The notes: a model not told the origin generated them from the sequence alone. 64,000 bases of DNA from an uncultured Bacilli bacterium (GCA_934120715.1 CAKOUW010000002.1:1-64000), one strand, 5' to 3'; numbered from the stretch's first letter, positions 41,138-50,152 are shown. Numbers and translations are program-made.

Positions 41138-42992
41138 TTTGACCATTCCTTTTTAAGTATACCATTAAAATTGAGATATCTGCTGGATTTACGCCGCTTA
41201 TTCTGGAAGCTTGTCCTATTGTTGTTGGTTGAATTTCAGTTAATTTTTGACGTGCTTCGCTTGCTAGATTAGGTATTTGGGCATAATCTATTGTTTCTGG
41301 AATCATTCTTTTTTCTAAAGAAAGCATTTTTTCGGCCTCTTTTATGGCTTTTTTAATATATCCTTCGTATTTAGTATTTATTTCTACTTGCTCTTTTTCT
41401 TCTTTAGTATAGTTTAACTCTACAAATCTGTTTAATTGCTCAATACTTATTTCGGGACGTTTTAATAATTCATATAATGAGATTCCATCTTTTAAAGGCG
41501 TTGAATTTAGTGATTCTATATATTCATTTGTTTCTTTTTGCGGAGTTATCCTAGTATTTTTTAGTAGTTCTTCTAATTCTTTTATTTTAGTTAATTTTAG
41601 TTCAAAGTTTTTATATTTTTCTGGATTTATTAATCCTATTTCATATCCATATTTAGTTAATCTTATATCAGCATTGTCATTTCTTAATAATAGTCTATAT
41701 TCTGCTCTAGATGTCAATAAACGATATGGATCTTTTATTCCTTTCGTTACTAGATCATCAATTAATACACCTATGTAAGATTCATTTCTCTTTAGTATTA
41801 ATGGTTCTTTATTTTCTAGTTTTAGTGATGCATTTATTCCAGCAATCAGACCTTGACCGGCTGCTTCTTCATATCCGCTTGTTCCATTTATTTGGCCTGC
41901 TGTATATAATCCTGAAATTAATTTAGTCTCTAATGATTGTCTTAATTGTCTTGGATCTATTGCGTCATACTCTATTGCATAGGCATATTTTAATATTTCA
42001 GCTTTTTCTAAGCCTGGCAAAGAATGTACCATTAGCTCTTGAATATTTGTTGGCATACTAGTTGAAAAACCTTGTAGATAAATATCATCATAATATATAC
42101 TTTCTGGTTCTAAAAAAAGTTGATGGCGTTCTTTATCGCTGAATCTTACAATTTTATCTTCTATTGAAGGACAATATCTTGGACCTACTCCCTCTACATA
42201 TCCACCATACATACTTGATTCCTTTAAGTGTTGTTTTATGATTTCATGAGTTGTTGGTGTTGTATAAATTAAGTGACATGGTATTTGTTCTGAAATATTA
42301 TAATATGCTTTATTGTCATAGGAAAATGTCCTTATTTCATTATCACCAGTTTCTATTTTGGCCTTTGTATAATCTATTGAATTTTTAGCAATTCTTGGTG
42401 GAGTTCCAGTTTTAAGTCTTAGAATCTTGAAACCTATTTCTTTTAATTTGTTGCTTAGATTTTTTGATTCTTTTTCACCATGTGGTCCGCCCGAATTTTT
42501 TTCAGAACCTCTTAGTATAACTGATCTTAAATATGTTCCTGTTGTTAATATTACGGCTTTAGAAAAGATTTCTGTATTATCTTCTAAAATAACGCCTTTT
42601 ATTTTGTTGTCATCAATGATTAAATTTTCTACCATAGCTTCTTTTATATCTAGGTTTTCTTCATTTTGAAGAACTTTTAGCATTTCTTTTGGATATACTA
42701 TTTTGTCAATTTGAGCTCTTAGTGCTTGCACTGCTGGACCTTTTTTAGTATTTAGCATTTTGATTTGAAGAGTGGCTTTATCCGCTGCTCTTGCCATTTC
42801 TCCACCCAAGGCATCTATTTCTCTTACAACAATTCCTTTGGCAGGACCACCTATTGATGGATTACAAGGCATATCTGCTATATTATTTATATTTCCTGTT
42901 ATTAGTAGTGTTTTATGTTTTTTTCTAGCGCTTGCTAATGCTGCTTCACAACCTGCATGTCCTCCACCTACTACTATAATTTCATATTCCAT
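41130..42992 (-). CDS. mnmG: tRNA uridine-5 carboxymethylaminomethyl modification enzyme MnmG
   Basis: The FAD-dependent subunit of the MnmEG complex that modifies U34 of several tRNAs. The N-terminal dinucleotide-binding GGGHAGCEAALAS (8-20) and the family motifs NPSIGGPAKG and LKTGTPPRI are present. The C-terminal domain includes the GVNPADISILMVYL stretch. Length 620 is normal. It lies 30 bases after mnmE, its partner, in the standard mnmE-mnmG-rsmG order. Confidence 0.97.
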   Translation of the reverse strand: MEYEIIVVGGGHAGCEAALASARKKHKTLLITGNINNIADMPCNPSIGGPAKGIVVREIDALGGEMARAADKATLQIKMLNTKKGPAVQALRAQIDKIVYPKEMLKVLQNEENLDIKEAMVENLIIDDNKIKGVILEDNTEIFSKAVILTTGTYLRSVILRGSEKNSGGPHGEKESKNLSNKLKEIGFKILRLKTGTPPRIAKNSIDYTKAKIETGDNEIRTFSYDNKAYYNISEQIPCHLIYTTPTTHEIIKQHLKESSMYGGYVEGVGPRYCPSIEDKIVRFSDKERHQLFLEPESIYYDDIYLQGFSTSMPTNIQELMVHSLPGLEKAEILKYAYAIEYDAIDPRQLRQSLETKLISGLYTAGQINGTSGYEEAAGQGLIAGINASLKLENKEPLILKRNESYIGVLIDDLVTKGIKDPYRLLTSRAEYRLLLRNDNADIRLTKYGYEIGLINPEKYKNFELKLTKIKELEELLKNTRITPQKETNEYIESLNSTPLKDGISLYELLKRPEISIEQLNRFVELNYTKEEKEQVEINTKYEGYIKKAIKEAEKMLSLEKRMIPETIDYAQIPNLASEARQKLTEIQPTTIGQASRISGVNPADISILMVYLKRNGQNG

Positions 42993-43022
42993 TTTTTCAC
43001 CTTCTCTTTTGCTTTAAACTAT

Positions 43023-44375
43023 CTATTTTCCAACGCAAAAGTTTTTAAATAGATTGTCTATTATTTCGTCACTATATGTTATACCTATTATCTCGCCTAA
43101 TAGTTCAAAACATTCTTTTAAATCTATTTCAATCATGTCTATTGGCATATCATTTTTAAGTGCTTCTTCGGCTGATATTAAACTTTGGTATGCTCTTTTT
43201 GCTAAAGATATTTGTCTACTTGAACTTAAATAAGTATAGTCTCTTGTTTTTAATTGCTCTGTATTAAATAGTTCTTTTATTTTTTTTCTTAGCGGCTCGA
43301 TACCATCTATTGTTGAAGTTGTTGTTCTGACAACATTATCTAGATTATCTGAAAACTGTAATTTATTTTCTAGATCTGTTTTATTTATGGCAATTATTCT
43401 TTGTGTATTTTTTGTTTTTTCTAATATAGTTTTATCTTCATCGGTTAATTCAGAATTATTATTTAAGACTACTATTACAAGATCGGCTTCTTCTATTAAG
43501 GAAAGACTTTTTTCAACGCCTATTTTTTCTACTACATCTTCTGTTTTTCTAATACCAGCGGTATCTATAATATTTAATAAGATTCCATCTAGATATATTT
43601 CACCTTCTACAATGTCTCTTGTTGTTCCAGGAATATCTGTTACTATTGCTTTTTCCTGTTGTAGTAGTTTATTTAGAATGCTACTTTTACCTACATTGGG
43701 CTTTCCTATAATAATTGTCTTTATTCCATTTTTTATTATATTAGCATCTTTAGATTCATTAATTAAAATGAATAATTTTTCTTTCATTTCACTTATATTT
43801 TTAGATATGTCATTTCTGGTTACTACTTCTATATCATAATATTCTGGATAATCAATATTAACTTCTATAGATGATAGGAGTTGCTTTAAAGATTCTCTGA
43901 AGTTTGTTACTAATGTTGATATCTTGCCTTCTACACCGGATAAGGCCATTTTTCTAGCTTCATCACTTTTACTGTTAACTATATCCATTATCGATTCACT
44001 TTCTATTAAGTCTATTCTTCCATTTAGAAAGGCTCTTTTAGTGAATTCACCTGGTTCTGCTAATCTAGCTCCATTATTTAGCATTGTTTCTAGTATTCTA
44101 TTTGTTGTAGTTATTCCACCGTGGCAATTTATTTCTACTACATCTTCTGTTGTGAATGTTTTAGGTTTTTTCATTATTGAAACTAATACTTCATCTATTA
44201 ATTCACCATTATCTACAATATAACCATAATTTATAGTGTGGGATGGGACTTTTGTTAAATCTTTACCTTTAAAACATCTATTTACTATTTCAATTGCTTC
44301 ATTTCCACTTAATCTTATAATTGATATAGCTCCTGTTGCAACTGCTGTTGAAATTGCTACTATTGTGTCTTCCAT
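43023..44375 (-). CDS. mnmE: tRNA modification GTPase MnmE
   Basis: The GTPase partner of MnmG. The N-terminal tetrahydrofolate-binding domain starts EDTIVAISTAVATGAISIIRLSG. The G domain carries GKPNVGKSS near 225, PGTTRD, DTAG and NKTD. The C-terminus ends CVGK, where most family members have C[IL]GK; the catalytic Cys is kept. Length 450 is normal. There is no ribosome-binding site; a -10 hexamer ends five bases before the ATG (see 44381). Confidence 0.97.
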   Translation of the reverse strand: MEDTIVAISTAVATGAISIIRLSGNEAIEIVNRCFKGKDLTKVPSHTINYGYIVDNGELIDEVLVSIMKKPKTFTTEDVVEINCHGGITTTNRILETMLNNGARLAEPGEFTKRAFLNGRIDLIESESIMDIVNSKSDEARKMALSGVEGKISTLVTNFRESLKQLLSSIEVNIDYPEYYDIEVVTRNDISKNISEMKEKLFILINESKDANIIKNGIKTIIIGKPNVGKSSILNKLLQQEKAIVTDIPGTTRDIVEGEIYLDGILLNIIDTAGIRKTEDVVEKIGVEKSLSLIEEADLVIVVLNNNSELTDEDKTILEKTKNTQRIIAINKTDLENKLQFSDNLDNVVRTTTSTIDGIEPLRKKIKELFNTEQLKTRDYTYLSSSRQISLAKRAYQSLISAEEALKNDMPIDMIEIDLKECFELLGEIIGITYSDEIIDNLFKNFCVGK

Positions 44376-44380
44376 AATAT

Positions 44381-44386
44381 ATTATA
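44381..44386 (-). promoter_or_regulatory. -10 element placed for a leaderless mnmE mRNA
   Basis: Leftward TATAAT ends five bases before the mnmE ATG, so transcription would begin at or within the start codon. The -35 region is weak. jag, upstream, ends in a terminator, so mnmE needs its own promoter. Confidence 0.4.
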
Positions 44387-44443
44387 ATCTAATTTGATCT
44401 TATAGATTTTTATTAGATTCCTTTCTACTTATTCTTTTATTTC

Positions 44444-44468
44444 AAAAAAAGAAGATTAATCTTCTTTT
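44444..44468 (-). terminator. Terminator at the end of jag
   Basis: A near-perfect palindrome AGAAGATTAATCTTCT around the jag stop codon, extended by A/T pairs and followed leftward by T residues. Confidence 0.75.
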
Positions 44469-45070
44469 GGTTTTATTACTACATAACGATTAGGTTCTTC
44501 GCCTTCACTTTCTGTATATACGAATTTATTATTTGTTAATGCATTGTGAATAATTCTTCTTTCATAGGAATTCATTGAATCTAATTTTACTTCTACTTTT
44601 GTATTTTTAACTTCTCTTGCTAAACGTTTTGCTAAAGATTCTAAGCTTTTTTCATGTTTTTCCTTATATTCATTTACATCTATCACAAATTTTAGTGTAG
44701 TACCAAGTTCTTTTAAAATGTGCTGATTTGTAATTATCGATAACGCTTTTAGATTTTTTCCATTTTTTCCTATTAGTAAGTTGTCTTTATCGGAATATAT
44801 TATATATTTTACCACTTCATTCTGATTTTTTACTTCTATGTTGGCAGTAAAGCCTAAATCCTTTAAAAGTTTTAAGAGATATTCTTTAATGTATTTTACT
44901 ACTTCTCTTTTTTCAATAACTTCTATCTCTACTTTTTTGCTTTTAAATAACCCACCCTTTTTTGTTTCTAATTCTCTGATAATTAGATTATCTTGGGTTT
45001 CCTGTAGTGCTATTGTGGCATTTGTTATGGCCTCTTCAATGGTTTTTCCATTAAATCTATTTTTTTCCAT
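44456..45070 (-). CDS. jag: RNA-binding protein Jag/KhpB (EloR)
   Basis: A regulator of cell elongation that binds RNA together with KhpA. Domains in order are the Jag-N domain (1-50, with the KKGGLFKSKK basic loop), a type II KH domain with GKNGKNLKALSIITNQ near 105, and an R3H domain (MNSYERRIIHNAL near 170). Length 204 is normal. It overlaps yidC by 14 bases, as expected for the rpmH-rnpA-yidC-jag operon. Confidence 0.95.
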   Translation of the reverse strand: MEKNRFNGKTIEEAITNATIALQETQDNLIIRELETKKGGLFKSKKVEIEVIEKREVVKYIKEYLLKLLKDLGFTANIEVKNQNEVVKYIIYSDKDNLLIGKNGKNLKALSIITNQHILKELGTTLKFVIDVNEYKEKHEKSLESLAKRLAREVKNTKVEVKLDSMNSYERRIIHNALTNNKFVYTESEGEEPNRYVVIKPKED

Positions 45071-46001
45071 TTACTTCTTTACTCCTTTTAATCAAAATAT
45101 TTTGAACAATTGTAAATGCGTTTGATGTTACCCAATATATACCTAGTGCAGATGGCATTAGTATTGATGTAAACACTATCATTACTGTCATCATAACTGG
45201 CATCATTTGCATGTTAGGAGCTGACATATTACCAGTGGCATTTAGTTTAAATGAATAGAATGTTGAAAGGCCGATTAGAACTACTAAGATTAAATATACA
45301 TACCAATTACCAGTCATTATTCCAACTGATGGAGTTGTTCCTAATTGAAGACCTAAGAATTTTCCTTCAAATATTGCAGGAGTTCTTTGTACTGCTTCAA
45401 AGAAAGCTATGAACAAAGGTAATTGTAACATTGAGAATAGACAGCCTGCCATTGGGTTAATGTTATACTTTTTGTATATCATTAGCATTTCTTGATTTTG
45501 CTTCATCATTGATTCTTGATCTTGCTTATCTTTATATTTTCTTTGGAGTCTATCTAGCTCTGGTTGAGCTTTTTTTATTAATTCTGATTGAATTGCTGTT
45601 TTTTTGGTTATAGGAAAAGCAATTAATCTTATTATTATACTTATTATTATTAATGAAATGGCATAATTTTTAACCTTTATTCCTAATGTAATTAAAACAA
45701 ATGCTAGTGGCTTTACAAAAATTCCAGTCCATAGTCCTTCATACTTTCCTGAATTGACTTTAAAATTTTCACATTTTGGGAGTTTTTCTATATTTACTCC
45801 ATTCTTTTTGTAAGCCTTTATTGTTTCTTTATTTGTAGGCTGACATATTATATTTTTGGTTAAGTTTTGACCAGTTTCCTCATTTTTTACAGGTTTTTTA
45901 TTTTTATCTGTTAATGTTGTTGTACATCCCGTTGTTATTAAAAGTAGCATTACTATTAATAATATTTTTATCTTTGTCTTACTTACTTGTGCTTTCTTCA
46001 T
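45057..46001 (-). CDS. yidC: Membrane protein insertase YidC (SpoIIIJ type)
   Basis: Inserts membrane proteins with or without Sec. It is made as a lipoprotein: the N-terminal helix ends LLITTGC, with the lipidated Cys near 26. The conserved hydrophilic groove Arg is in IIIRLIAFPITKK near 113, and five core membrane segments follow. Length 314 is normal for Gram-positive YidC1. In spore formers the SpoIIIJ copy is needed for sigma-G activity; a second copy is not in this window. It overlaps rnpA by 23 bases. Confidence 0.95.
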   Translation of the reverse strand: MKKAQVSKTKIKILLIVMLLLITTGCTTTLTDKNKKPVKNEETGQNLTKNIICQPTNKETIKAYKKNGVNIEKLPKCENFKVNSGKYEGLWTGIFVKPLAFVLITLGIKVKNYAISLIIISIIIRLIAFPITKKTAIQSELIKKAQPELDRLQRKYKDKQDQESMMKQNQEMLMIYKKYNINPMAGCLFSMLQLPLFIAFFEAVQRTPAIFEGKFLGLQLGTTPSVGIMTGNWYVYLILVVLIGLSTFYSFKLNATGNMSAPNMQMMPVMMTVMIVFTSILMPSALGIYWVTSNAFTIVQNILIKRSKEVNGKK

Positions 46002-46338
46002 AGTTTGTTTCCTTTCTTATATTATTTATTAATGTGGCAAATGAATTATCTAGTTCTTGATAATTACAATCTTTTGCACTTCCTCTTAATATTATAATAT
46101 AATCTCTATTTTTTATATAGCTTTTTTTACAATTATCGATAATTTGTCTTATTATTCTTTTATATTTGTTTCTATGTACGGCATTTCCAATTTTTTTCCC
46201 AACAGATATACCGTACCTTGCATATGGTAAATTATTTGGCAATGAGTACAATATGAAATACTTATTTTTAGTTAATTTTCCTGTCTTGATTATTTTTTCA
46301 AAATCTCTTGTTGATTTTACTATGTATAATTTTCGCAT
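45979..46338 (-). CDS. rnpA: Ribonuclease P protein component
   Basis: The protein subunit that helps RNase P RNA bind precursor tRNA. The conserved basic helix AVHRNKYKRIIRQIIDN corresponds to the RNR motif (here RNKYKR). The N-terminus LYIVKSTRDFEKIIKTGK is typical. Length 119 is normal. It lies between rpmH and yidC in the universal order. Confidence 0.95.
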   Translation of the reverse strand: MRKLYIVKSTRDFEKIIKTGKLTKNKYFILYSLPNNLPYARYGISVGKKIGNAVHRNKYKRIIRQIIDNCKKSYIKNRDYIIILRGSAKDCNYQELDNSFATLINNIRKETNYEESTSK

Positions 46339-46388
46339 AATTCACCTCTATGATAGTAAAAAACCACTGTTTTTTTCTCAGCGGTTAT

Positions 46389-46511
46389 TTATTTACAAAG
46401 TTTTTTACGTCCCTTGCGGCGACGACGATTTAAAATATTAGTTTTTGTTCTTGCAAAAAAGCCTAGTTTTTTTGCTTTTTTACGGTTATTTGGTTGATAT
46501 GTTCTTTTCAT
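46389..46511 (-). CDS. rpmH: 50S ribosomal protein L34, shortened
   Basis: The small basic ribosomal protein at the end of the origin operon. It starts MKRTYQPNNRKKAKK and ends RRRRKGRKKLCK. It has 40 residues, while most bacterial L34 have 44. The usual TKNGRKVLARRR centre is reduced to TKTNILNRRR, and the invariant HGF is LGF. The ATG at 46511 has a perfect GGAGGTGG. The open frame upstream of it is inside the promoter and not coding. Product identity is certain. Confidence 0.95.
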   Translation of the reverse strand: MKRTYQPNNRKKAKKLGFFARTKTNILNRRRRKGRKKLCK

Positions 46512-46541
46512 TTGCTCCACCTCCAGACATAAATCTACATT

Positions 46542-46571
46542 ATTATAATAATATATTGTGGCATTTGTCAA
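46542..46571 (-). promoter_or_regulatory. Promoter of rpmH-rnpA-yidC-jag
   Basis: Leftward perfect -35 TTGACA (46571-46566), 18-base spacer, perfect -10 TATAAT (46547-46542). It is one of the strongest promoters in the window. Confidence 0.8.
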
Positions 46572-46599
46572 ATAAAACTTTAAATAATTAGTAAATTAA

Positions 46600-46830
46600 T
46601 TGTTTCAACAATATCCACAATATTGTTAATAACTTTTACTAGGCTGTTAATTAAAAATCTGTGGAAAATGTGGAAAACTTGTTTTTTCTATTATATAACA
46701 AGCGTTTAGTAGTGGAAAAAATTGTGGAAATGTTGTGAATTAAATTTTTTATTATAAAATTGTTTCTTTTTTCCACAATTTAAGGTAAACTAATCGTAGT
46801 TTATTAGTTATCTTGTGGGGAGATGGTAGA
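46600..46830. other. oriC: oriC, segment upstream of dnaA
   Basis: The 319-base rpmH-dnaA spacer holds a cluster of DnaA-box-like 9-mers. They are ATATCCACA (46611-46619), TGTGGAAAA (46660-46668 and directly adjacent 46669-46677), AGTGGAAAA (46711-46719), TGTGGAAAT (46723-46731) and TTTTCCACA (46769-46777). None is the textbook TTATCCACA. The first box sits in the loop of a perfect inverted repeat (46607-46627). Location beside dnaA and at the strand switch supports origin function. Confidence 0.85.
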
Positions 46831-48192
46831 ATGAATGTCGATATTTTATGGGCTAAATTCTTAGGCCTAGCAAAAGATGAATTAACTTCTCTTGCTTTTG
46901 ACACTTGGTTTGCCGATACTCAACTTTATAAATTAGCCAATGATAAGGCATATATTATAGTTCCAATGCCTATTCATAAGAAACATCTCATAGATAATTA
47001 TTCACAACTAATTAAGGATAACTTAACTGAAATTACTGGTACGCAATATGAGATAGTTTTATTGTTAAAGGAAGAAATTGAGAAAGAATTTCCACCTGAA
47101 AAGGTTGTTATACAAACTAATCAAAATAATAATGGGAGTAATTCAAATTTAAATCCAAAATATAACTTTGATAATTTTATAGTTGGGAATAGTAATAAAT
47201 TTGCACAAGCTGCTGCACTGTCTGTTGCAGAAAATCCTGGTAGTATGTACAATCCATTATTTATTTATGGTAATAGTGGACTTGGAAAAACACATTTAAT
47301 GCATGCAATTGGTAATTATATAGTTTCAAATAGTAATAAGCGTGTACTCTATGTAACAAGTGACCAATTTATTCAAGATTTCATTGGTATTAATAAAAAG
47401 GATGACAGTGGCACGAATTTTAATTATGTTGATTTTTTCAAGAATAAGTATCGAAATGTTGATGTTTTAATAATAGATGATATTCAATTTTTAGGTGGCG
47501 CAACACAAACCCAACAGGAATTTTTTCACACGTTTAATACATTATATAATGATAGTAAACAAATTATAATATCTTCTGATAGATCTCCAGATGATTTGAA
47601 ATTATTAGAAGATCGTTTAAGGACCAGATTTTGTTGGGGACTTACAGTCAATATTTTTCCTCCGGATTTTTCACTGAGAACTGAAATATTAAGGAAAAAG
47701 ATAGTAGGGGGAAACTTTGAAAAGGAAATCCCAGAAGATGTTATAGAATATATTGCTTCTAACATTGGAACTGATGTTAGGCAATTGGAAGGTTCAATAA
47801 CAAGATTAATTGCATATTCCACAATAATGGGTGGGGTAGAAATTACGTTAGATTTGGCAATTGATGCCTTAAAAGACTTTATAAGTAAAGGAATGGGCGA
47901 AAAGAATGATATTCACAGAATCCAGAAAATTGTGGCGGAATATTTTCAAATTTCTGTTGAAGATATTAGGAGCAAAAAAAGAAGTTCTAATATTTCATTT
48001 CCAAGGCAAATTGCTATGTATCTATGCAGAAATATGACAAGTGAATCTTTTCCTAAAATAGGAACAGAGTTTGGGGGAAAAGATCATTCTACTGTAATGC
48101 ATTCTGTTGAAAAGATAGAAAATGAAATTAAGGTAAATAAGGACCTATCAAATATAATTGAAAAATTAAAGAAAGATATAGGGGTTGTGTAA
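46831..48192 (+). CDS. dnaA: Chromosomal replication initiator DnaA
   Basis: Binds DnaA boxes and opens the origin. Domain I starts at MNVDILWAKFLGLAKDELTS. A short Asn-rich linker (about 100-115) leads to the AAA+ domain with Walker A GNSGLGKTH and Walker B LIIDDIQFLGG. Domain IV ends with the signature GGKDHSTVMHSVEKIE. Length 453 from the ATG at 46831, which has GGGGAG upstream; the TTG at 46813 would include that site. It opens the rightward replichore. Confidence 0.98.
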   Translation: MNVDILWAKFLGLAKDELTSLAFDTWFADTQLYKLANDKAYIIVPMPIHKKHLIDNYSQLIKDNLTEITGTQYEIVLLLKEEIEKEFPPEKVVIQTNQNNNGSNSNLNPKYNFDNFIVGNSNKFAQAAALSVAENPGSMYNPLFIYGNSGLGKTHLMHAIGNYIVSNSNKRVLYVTSDQFIQDFIGINKKDDSGTNFNYVDFFKNKYRNVDVLIIDDIQFLGGATQTQQEFFHTFNTLYNDSKQIIISSDRSPDDLKLLEDRLRTRFCWGLTVNIFPPDFSLRTEILRKKIVGGNFEKEIPEDVIEYIASNIGTDVRQLEGSITRLIAYSTIMGGVEITLDLAIDALKDFISKGMGEKNDIHRIQKIVAEYFQISVEDIRSKKRSSNISFPRQIAMYLCRNMTSESFPKIGTEFGGKDHSTVMHSVEKIENEIKVNKDLSNIIEKLKKDIGVV

Positions 48193-48324
48193 AAATATAT
48201 CCTATTAACAATTTTTCCACAGATTAAATTTTATGTTTAGTCTTTAATTTATAAAGAAAAAGCTAGTTTTTAACTTTTTCCACAGTAATAATATAAATAT
48301 ATTAAAAGAAAGAAGGAATTATAT
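48193..48324. other. oriC: oriC, dnaA-dnaN spacer with candidate unwinding region
   Basis: Two TTTTCCACA boxes (48213-48221 and 48276-48284) face dnaN. The second is followed directly by a pure AT stretch (48286-48308, starting TAATAATATAAATA) that could be the DNA unwinding element. In B. subtilis unwinding also occurs between dnaA and dnaN. The exact DnaA-trio is not clear here. Confidence 0.7.
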
Positions 48325-49446
48325 ATGAAATTAAAAATTAAAAAGGATTTGTTATTAGAGGCTTTAAATAAAGTATCAAAAGCTATTTCAACTAAAAATT
48401 TAATACCTGTTCTTGCTGGTATTAAATTTGAACTTAAAAAGAAAAAACTAACTCTTACAGCAAGTGATAATGATATTACTATTCAAACAGTTATTGAATC
48501 TATTAATGATGATTTTGTAATAGAAAAAGAGGGTAGTATTATAGTTCAAGGTAAGTATATTTTGGATATTGTTAGAAAGCTTCCAGATAAATATATAAAT
48601 ATAGAGGTTATAGATGAATTAAAAATACGTATCTATACTGAAAATAGTGAATTTAATTTAAATGGAATTAGTGAAAGTGAATATCCAAATATTGGTTTAG
48701 AAGAAAGTAAGAAAAAAATTACAATTAAATCTAGTATACTTAAGAGTATTGTTAATCAAACTGCATTTGCTGCTTCTAATGAGGAAAGTAAACCAGTATT
48801 AACTGGTATAAACTTTAATATTGTTGGTAATTTATTAGAGTGTAATTCTACAGACTCTTATAGACTTGCTAGAAAAGTTGTTAGTTTAGAAAAACCTAGT
48901 GAAGATAACTATAATATTGTTATACCTAGTCATAATATTATAGAATTTTCTAGAATTATTAATGATGACGAACTTGTTGAGATTCATATATTTAATAATA
49001 AAATTTTATTTAAGACAGGTAATTTAAAGTTTGAATCAAGATTAATAAATGGAACTTATCCTAATACTGCTAATTTATTACCAGAAAATTCATTCTTGGT
49101 AATAAGCACTAAATTGTCTGATTTTTATGATGTTATTGATCGCGTTAGTATATTAACTAGTGATAAAGAGAAAAATATAGTTACTTTAGAGACAGATGGT
49201 GATACTTTAATATTAAAAAGTAGTTCTGTTGAAATTGGTAGAGTAGAAGAAAAAATGAAAATTACAAAGAACAATGATGAAAATATTAAAATTTCATTTA
49301 GTGCTAAGTATATGATGGAAGCATTAAAAAGTTTTTCCACAGAAACTGTTGATATTCATTTTGTAGGTGAAATTAAACCTATATTGATAAAATCTAGCGA
49401 AGATGAAACATTAACTCAACTTGTTTTACCAATTAGAACATATTAG
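48325..49446 (+). CDS. dnaN: DNA polymerase III sliding clamp (beta)
   Basis: The ring-shaped processivity clamp. The N-terminus MKLKIKKDLLLEALNKVSKAISTKNLIPVL and the end KPILIKSSEDETLTQLVLPIRTY are typical. Three repeated domains fill the 373 residues. AAGAAGGAAT precedes the ATG. It follows dnaA in the universal order and ends in a terminator. A further DnaA-like box TTTTCCACA lies in the coding sequence near 49333. Confidence 0.97.
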   Translation: MKLKIKKDLLLEALNKVSKAISTKNLIPVLAGIKFELKKKKLTLTASDNDITIQTVIESINDDFVIEKEGSIIVQGKYILDIVRKLPDKYINIEVIDELKIRIYTENSEFNLNGISESEYPNIGLEESKKKITIKSSILKSIVNQTAFAASNEESKPVLTGINFNIVGNLLECNSTDSYRLARKVVSLEKPSEDNYNIVIPSHNIIEFSRIINDDELVEIHIFNNKILFKTGNLKFESRLINGTYPNTANLLPENSFLVISTKLSDFYDVIDRVSILTSDKEKNIVTLETDGDTLILKSSSVEIGRVEEKMKITKNNDENIKISFSAKYMMEALKSFSTETVDIHFVGEIKPILIKSSEDETLTQLVLPIRTY

Positions 49447-49492
49447 TACATTTTAGTAGAATTTTTAAAAAAAATGTTAATTATATTAATAG

Positions 49493-49518
49493 AGAAGATT
49501 AAATTCTTCTTTTTTTTT
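49493..49518 (+). terminator. Terminator after dnaN
   Basis: AGAAGA (49493-49498) pairs with TCTTCT (49505-49510), then a run of T. It separates dnaN from comK. Confidence 0.75.
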
Positions 49519-49597
49519 ACAAAAAACGTCATTTTTTGACAAAGTAATATGATATTTTATTGTCGAAAACATTTAGTTTTCATAAGGGGGAAAAGTT

Positions 49598-50044
49598 ATG
49601 AAATATGAAATAAGTAATGGAACTTTAGCAGTAGTTCCAAATGATAATAATTCTAGTGTTGTTTATGAGGATGAGGAAAGATATATTATAGAGGAATTAC
49701 CATTTAAAATAATGGAAGATAGTTGTAAATATTTTGGTAGTACTTATAAGGGACGTAAAGATGGAGCAAAAGAACTACTTGGTGCTGAATATAAAGTGCC
49801 GATAATTGTTGATAATTCAAGTAATTTAATAGTTTTTCCAACAACTTCGCCTTTGGCTGATGATTGTATTTGGGTTTCTTTAAAAAGAGTAAAAAGATTT
49901 GAAAAAATTGATTTTAATAATACTAAATTAATTTTTGATAATAATATTGAATTGATAGTTCCTTGTTCGTATAGAACAATAGAAAATCAAATATCTAGAG
50001 CGTCAAGACTAGATTTAATAATGAGAAATAGAAAAAATGTATAA
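49598..50044 (+). CDS. comK: ComK-family competence transcription factor
   Basis: ComK is the master activator of DNA-uptake genes in Bacilli, binding AAAA-N5-TTTT repeats in the minor groove. The 148-residue protein shows family blocks: YEISNGTLAVVP at the N-terminus, SCKYFGSTYKGRKDGAKELLG near 45, KVPIIVDNSSNLIVFPTTSPLADDCIWVS near 68-95, and PCSYRTIENQISRASRL at the end. GGGGG precedes the ATG. It lies between dnaN and recF, where B. subtilis has yaaA, and is flanked by its own terminator. The organism may therefore be naturally transformable. Confidence 0.88.
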   Translation: MKYEISNGTLAVVPNDNNSSVVYEDEERYIIEELPFKIMEDSCKYFGSTYKGRKDGAKELLGAEYKVPIIVDNSSNLIVFPTTSPLADDCIWVSLKRVKRFEKIDFNNTKLIFDNNIELIVPCSYRTIENQISRASRLDLIMRNRKNV

Positions 50045-50050
50045 ATTAAA

Positions 50051-50077
50051 AAAAATAGTTATTAATAACTATTTTTT
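50051..50077 (+). terminator. Terminator after comK
   Basis: AAATAGTTATT and AATAACTATTT form a perfect 11-bp palindrome ending in a T-run. It also closes the comK unit before the recF promoter. Confidence 0.8.
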
Positions 50078-50098
50078 CATGTTTTATTTACATTTTTA

Positions 50099-50107
50099 TG
50101 ATATAAT
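50099..50107 (+). promoter_or_regulatory. Extended -10 promoter for recF-gyrB-gyrA
   Basis: TG-A-TATAAT (50099-50107) gives a start near 50114 and a leader of about 40 bases before the small leader ORF. Confidence 0.6.
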
Positions 50108-50152
50108 ATACATGTATGTATAGGACTACTGTAATAGGGGATAGGTGATTGT

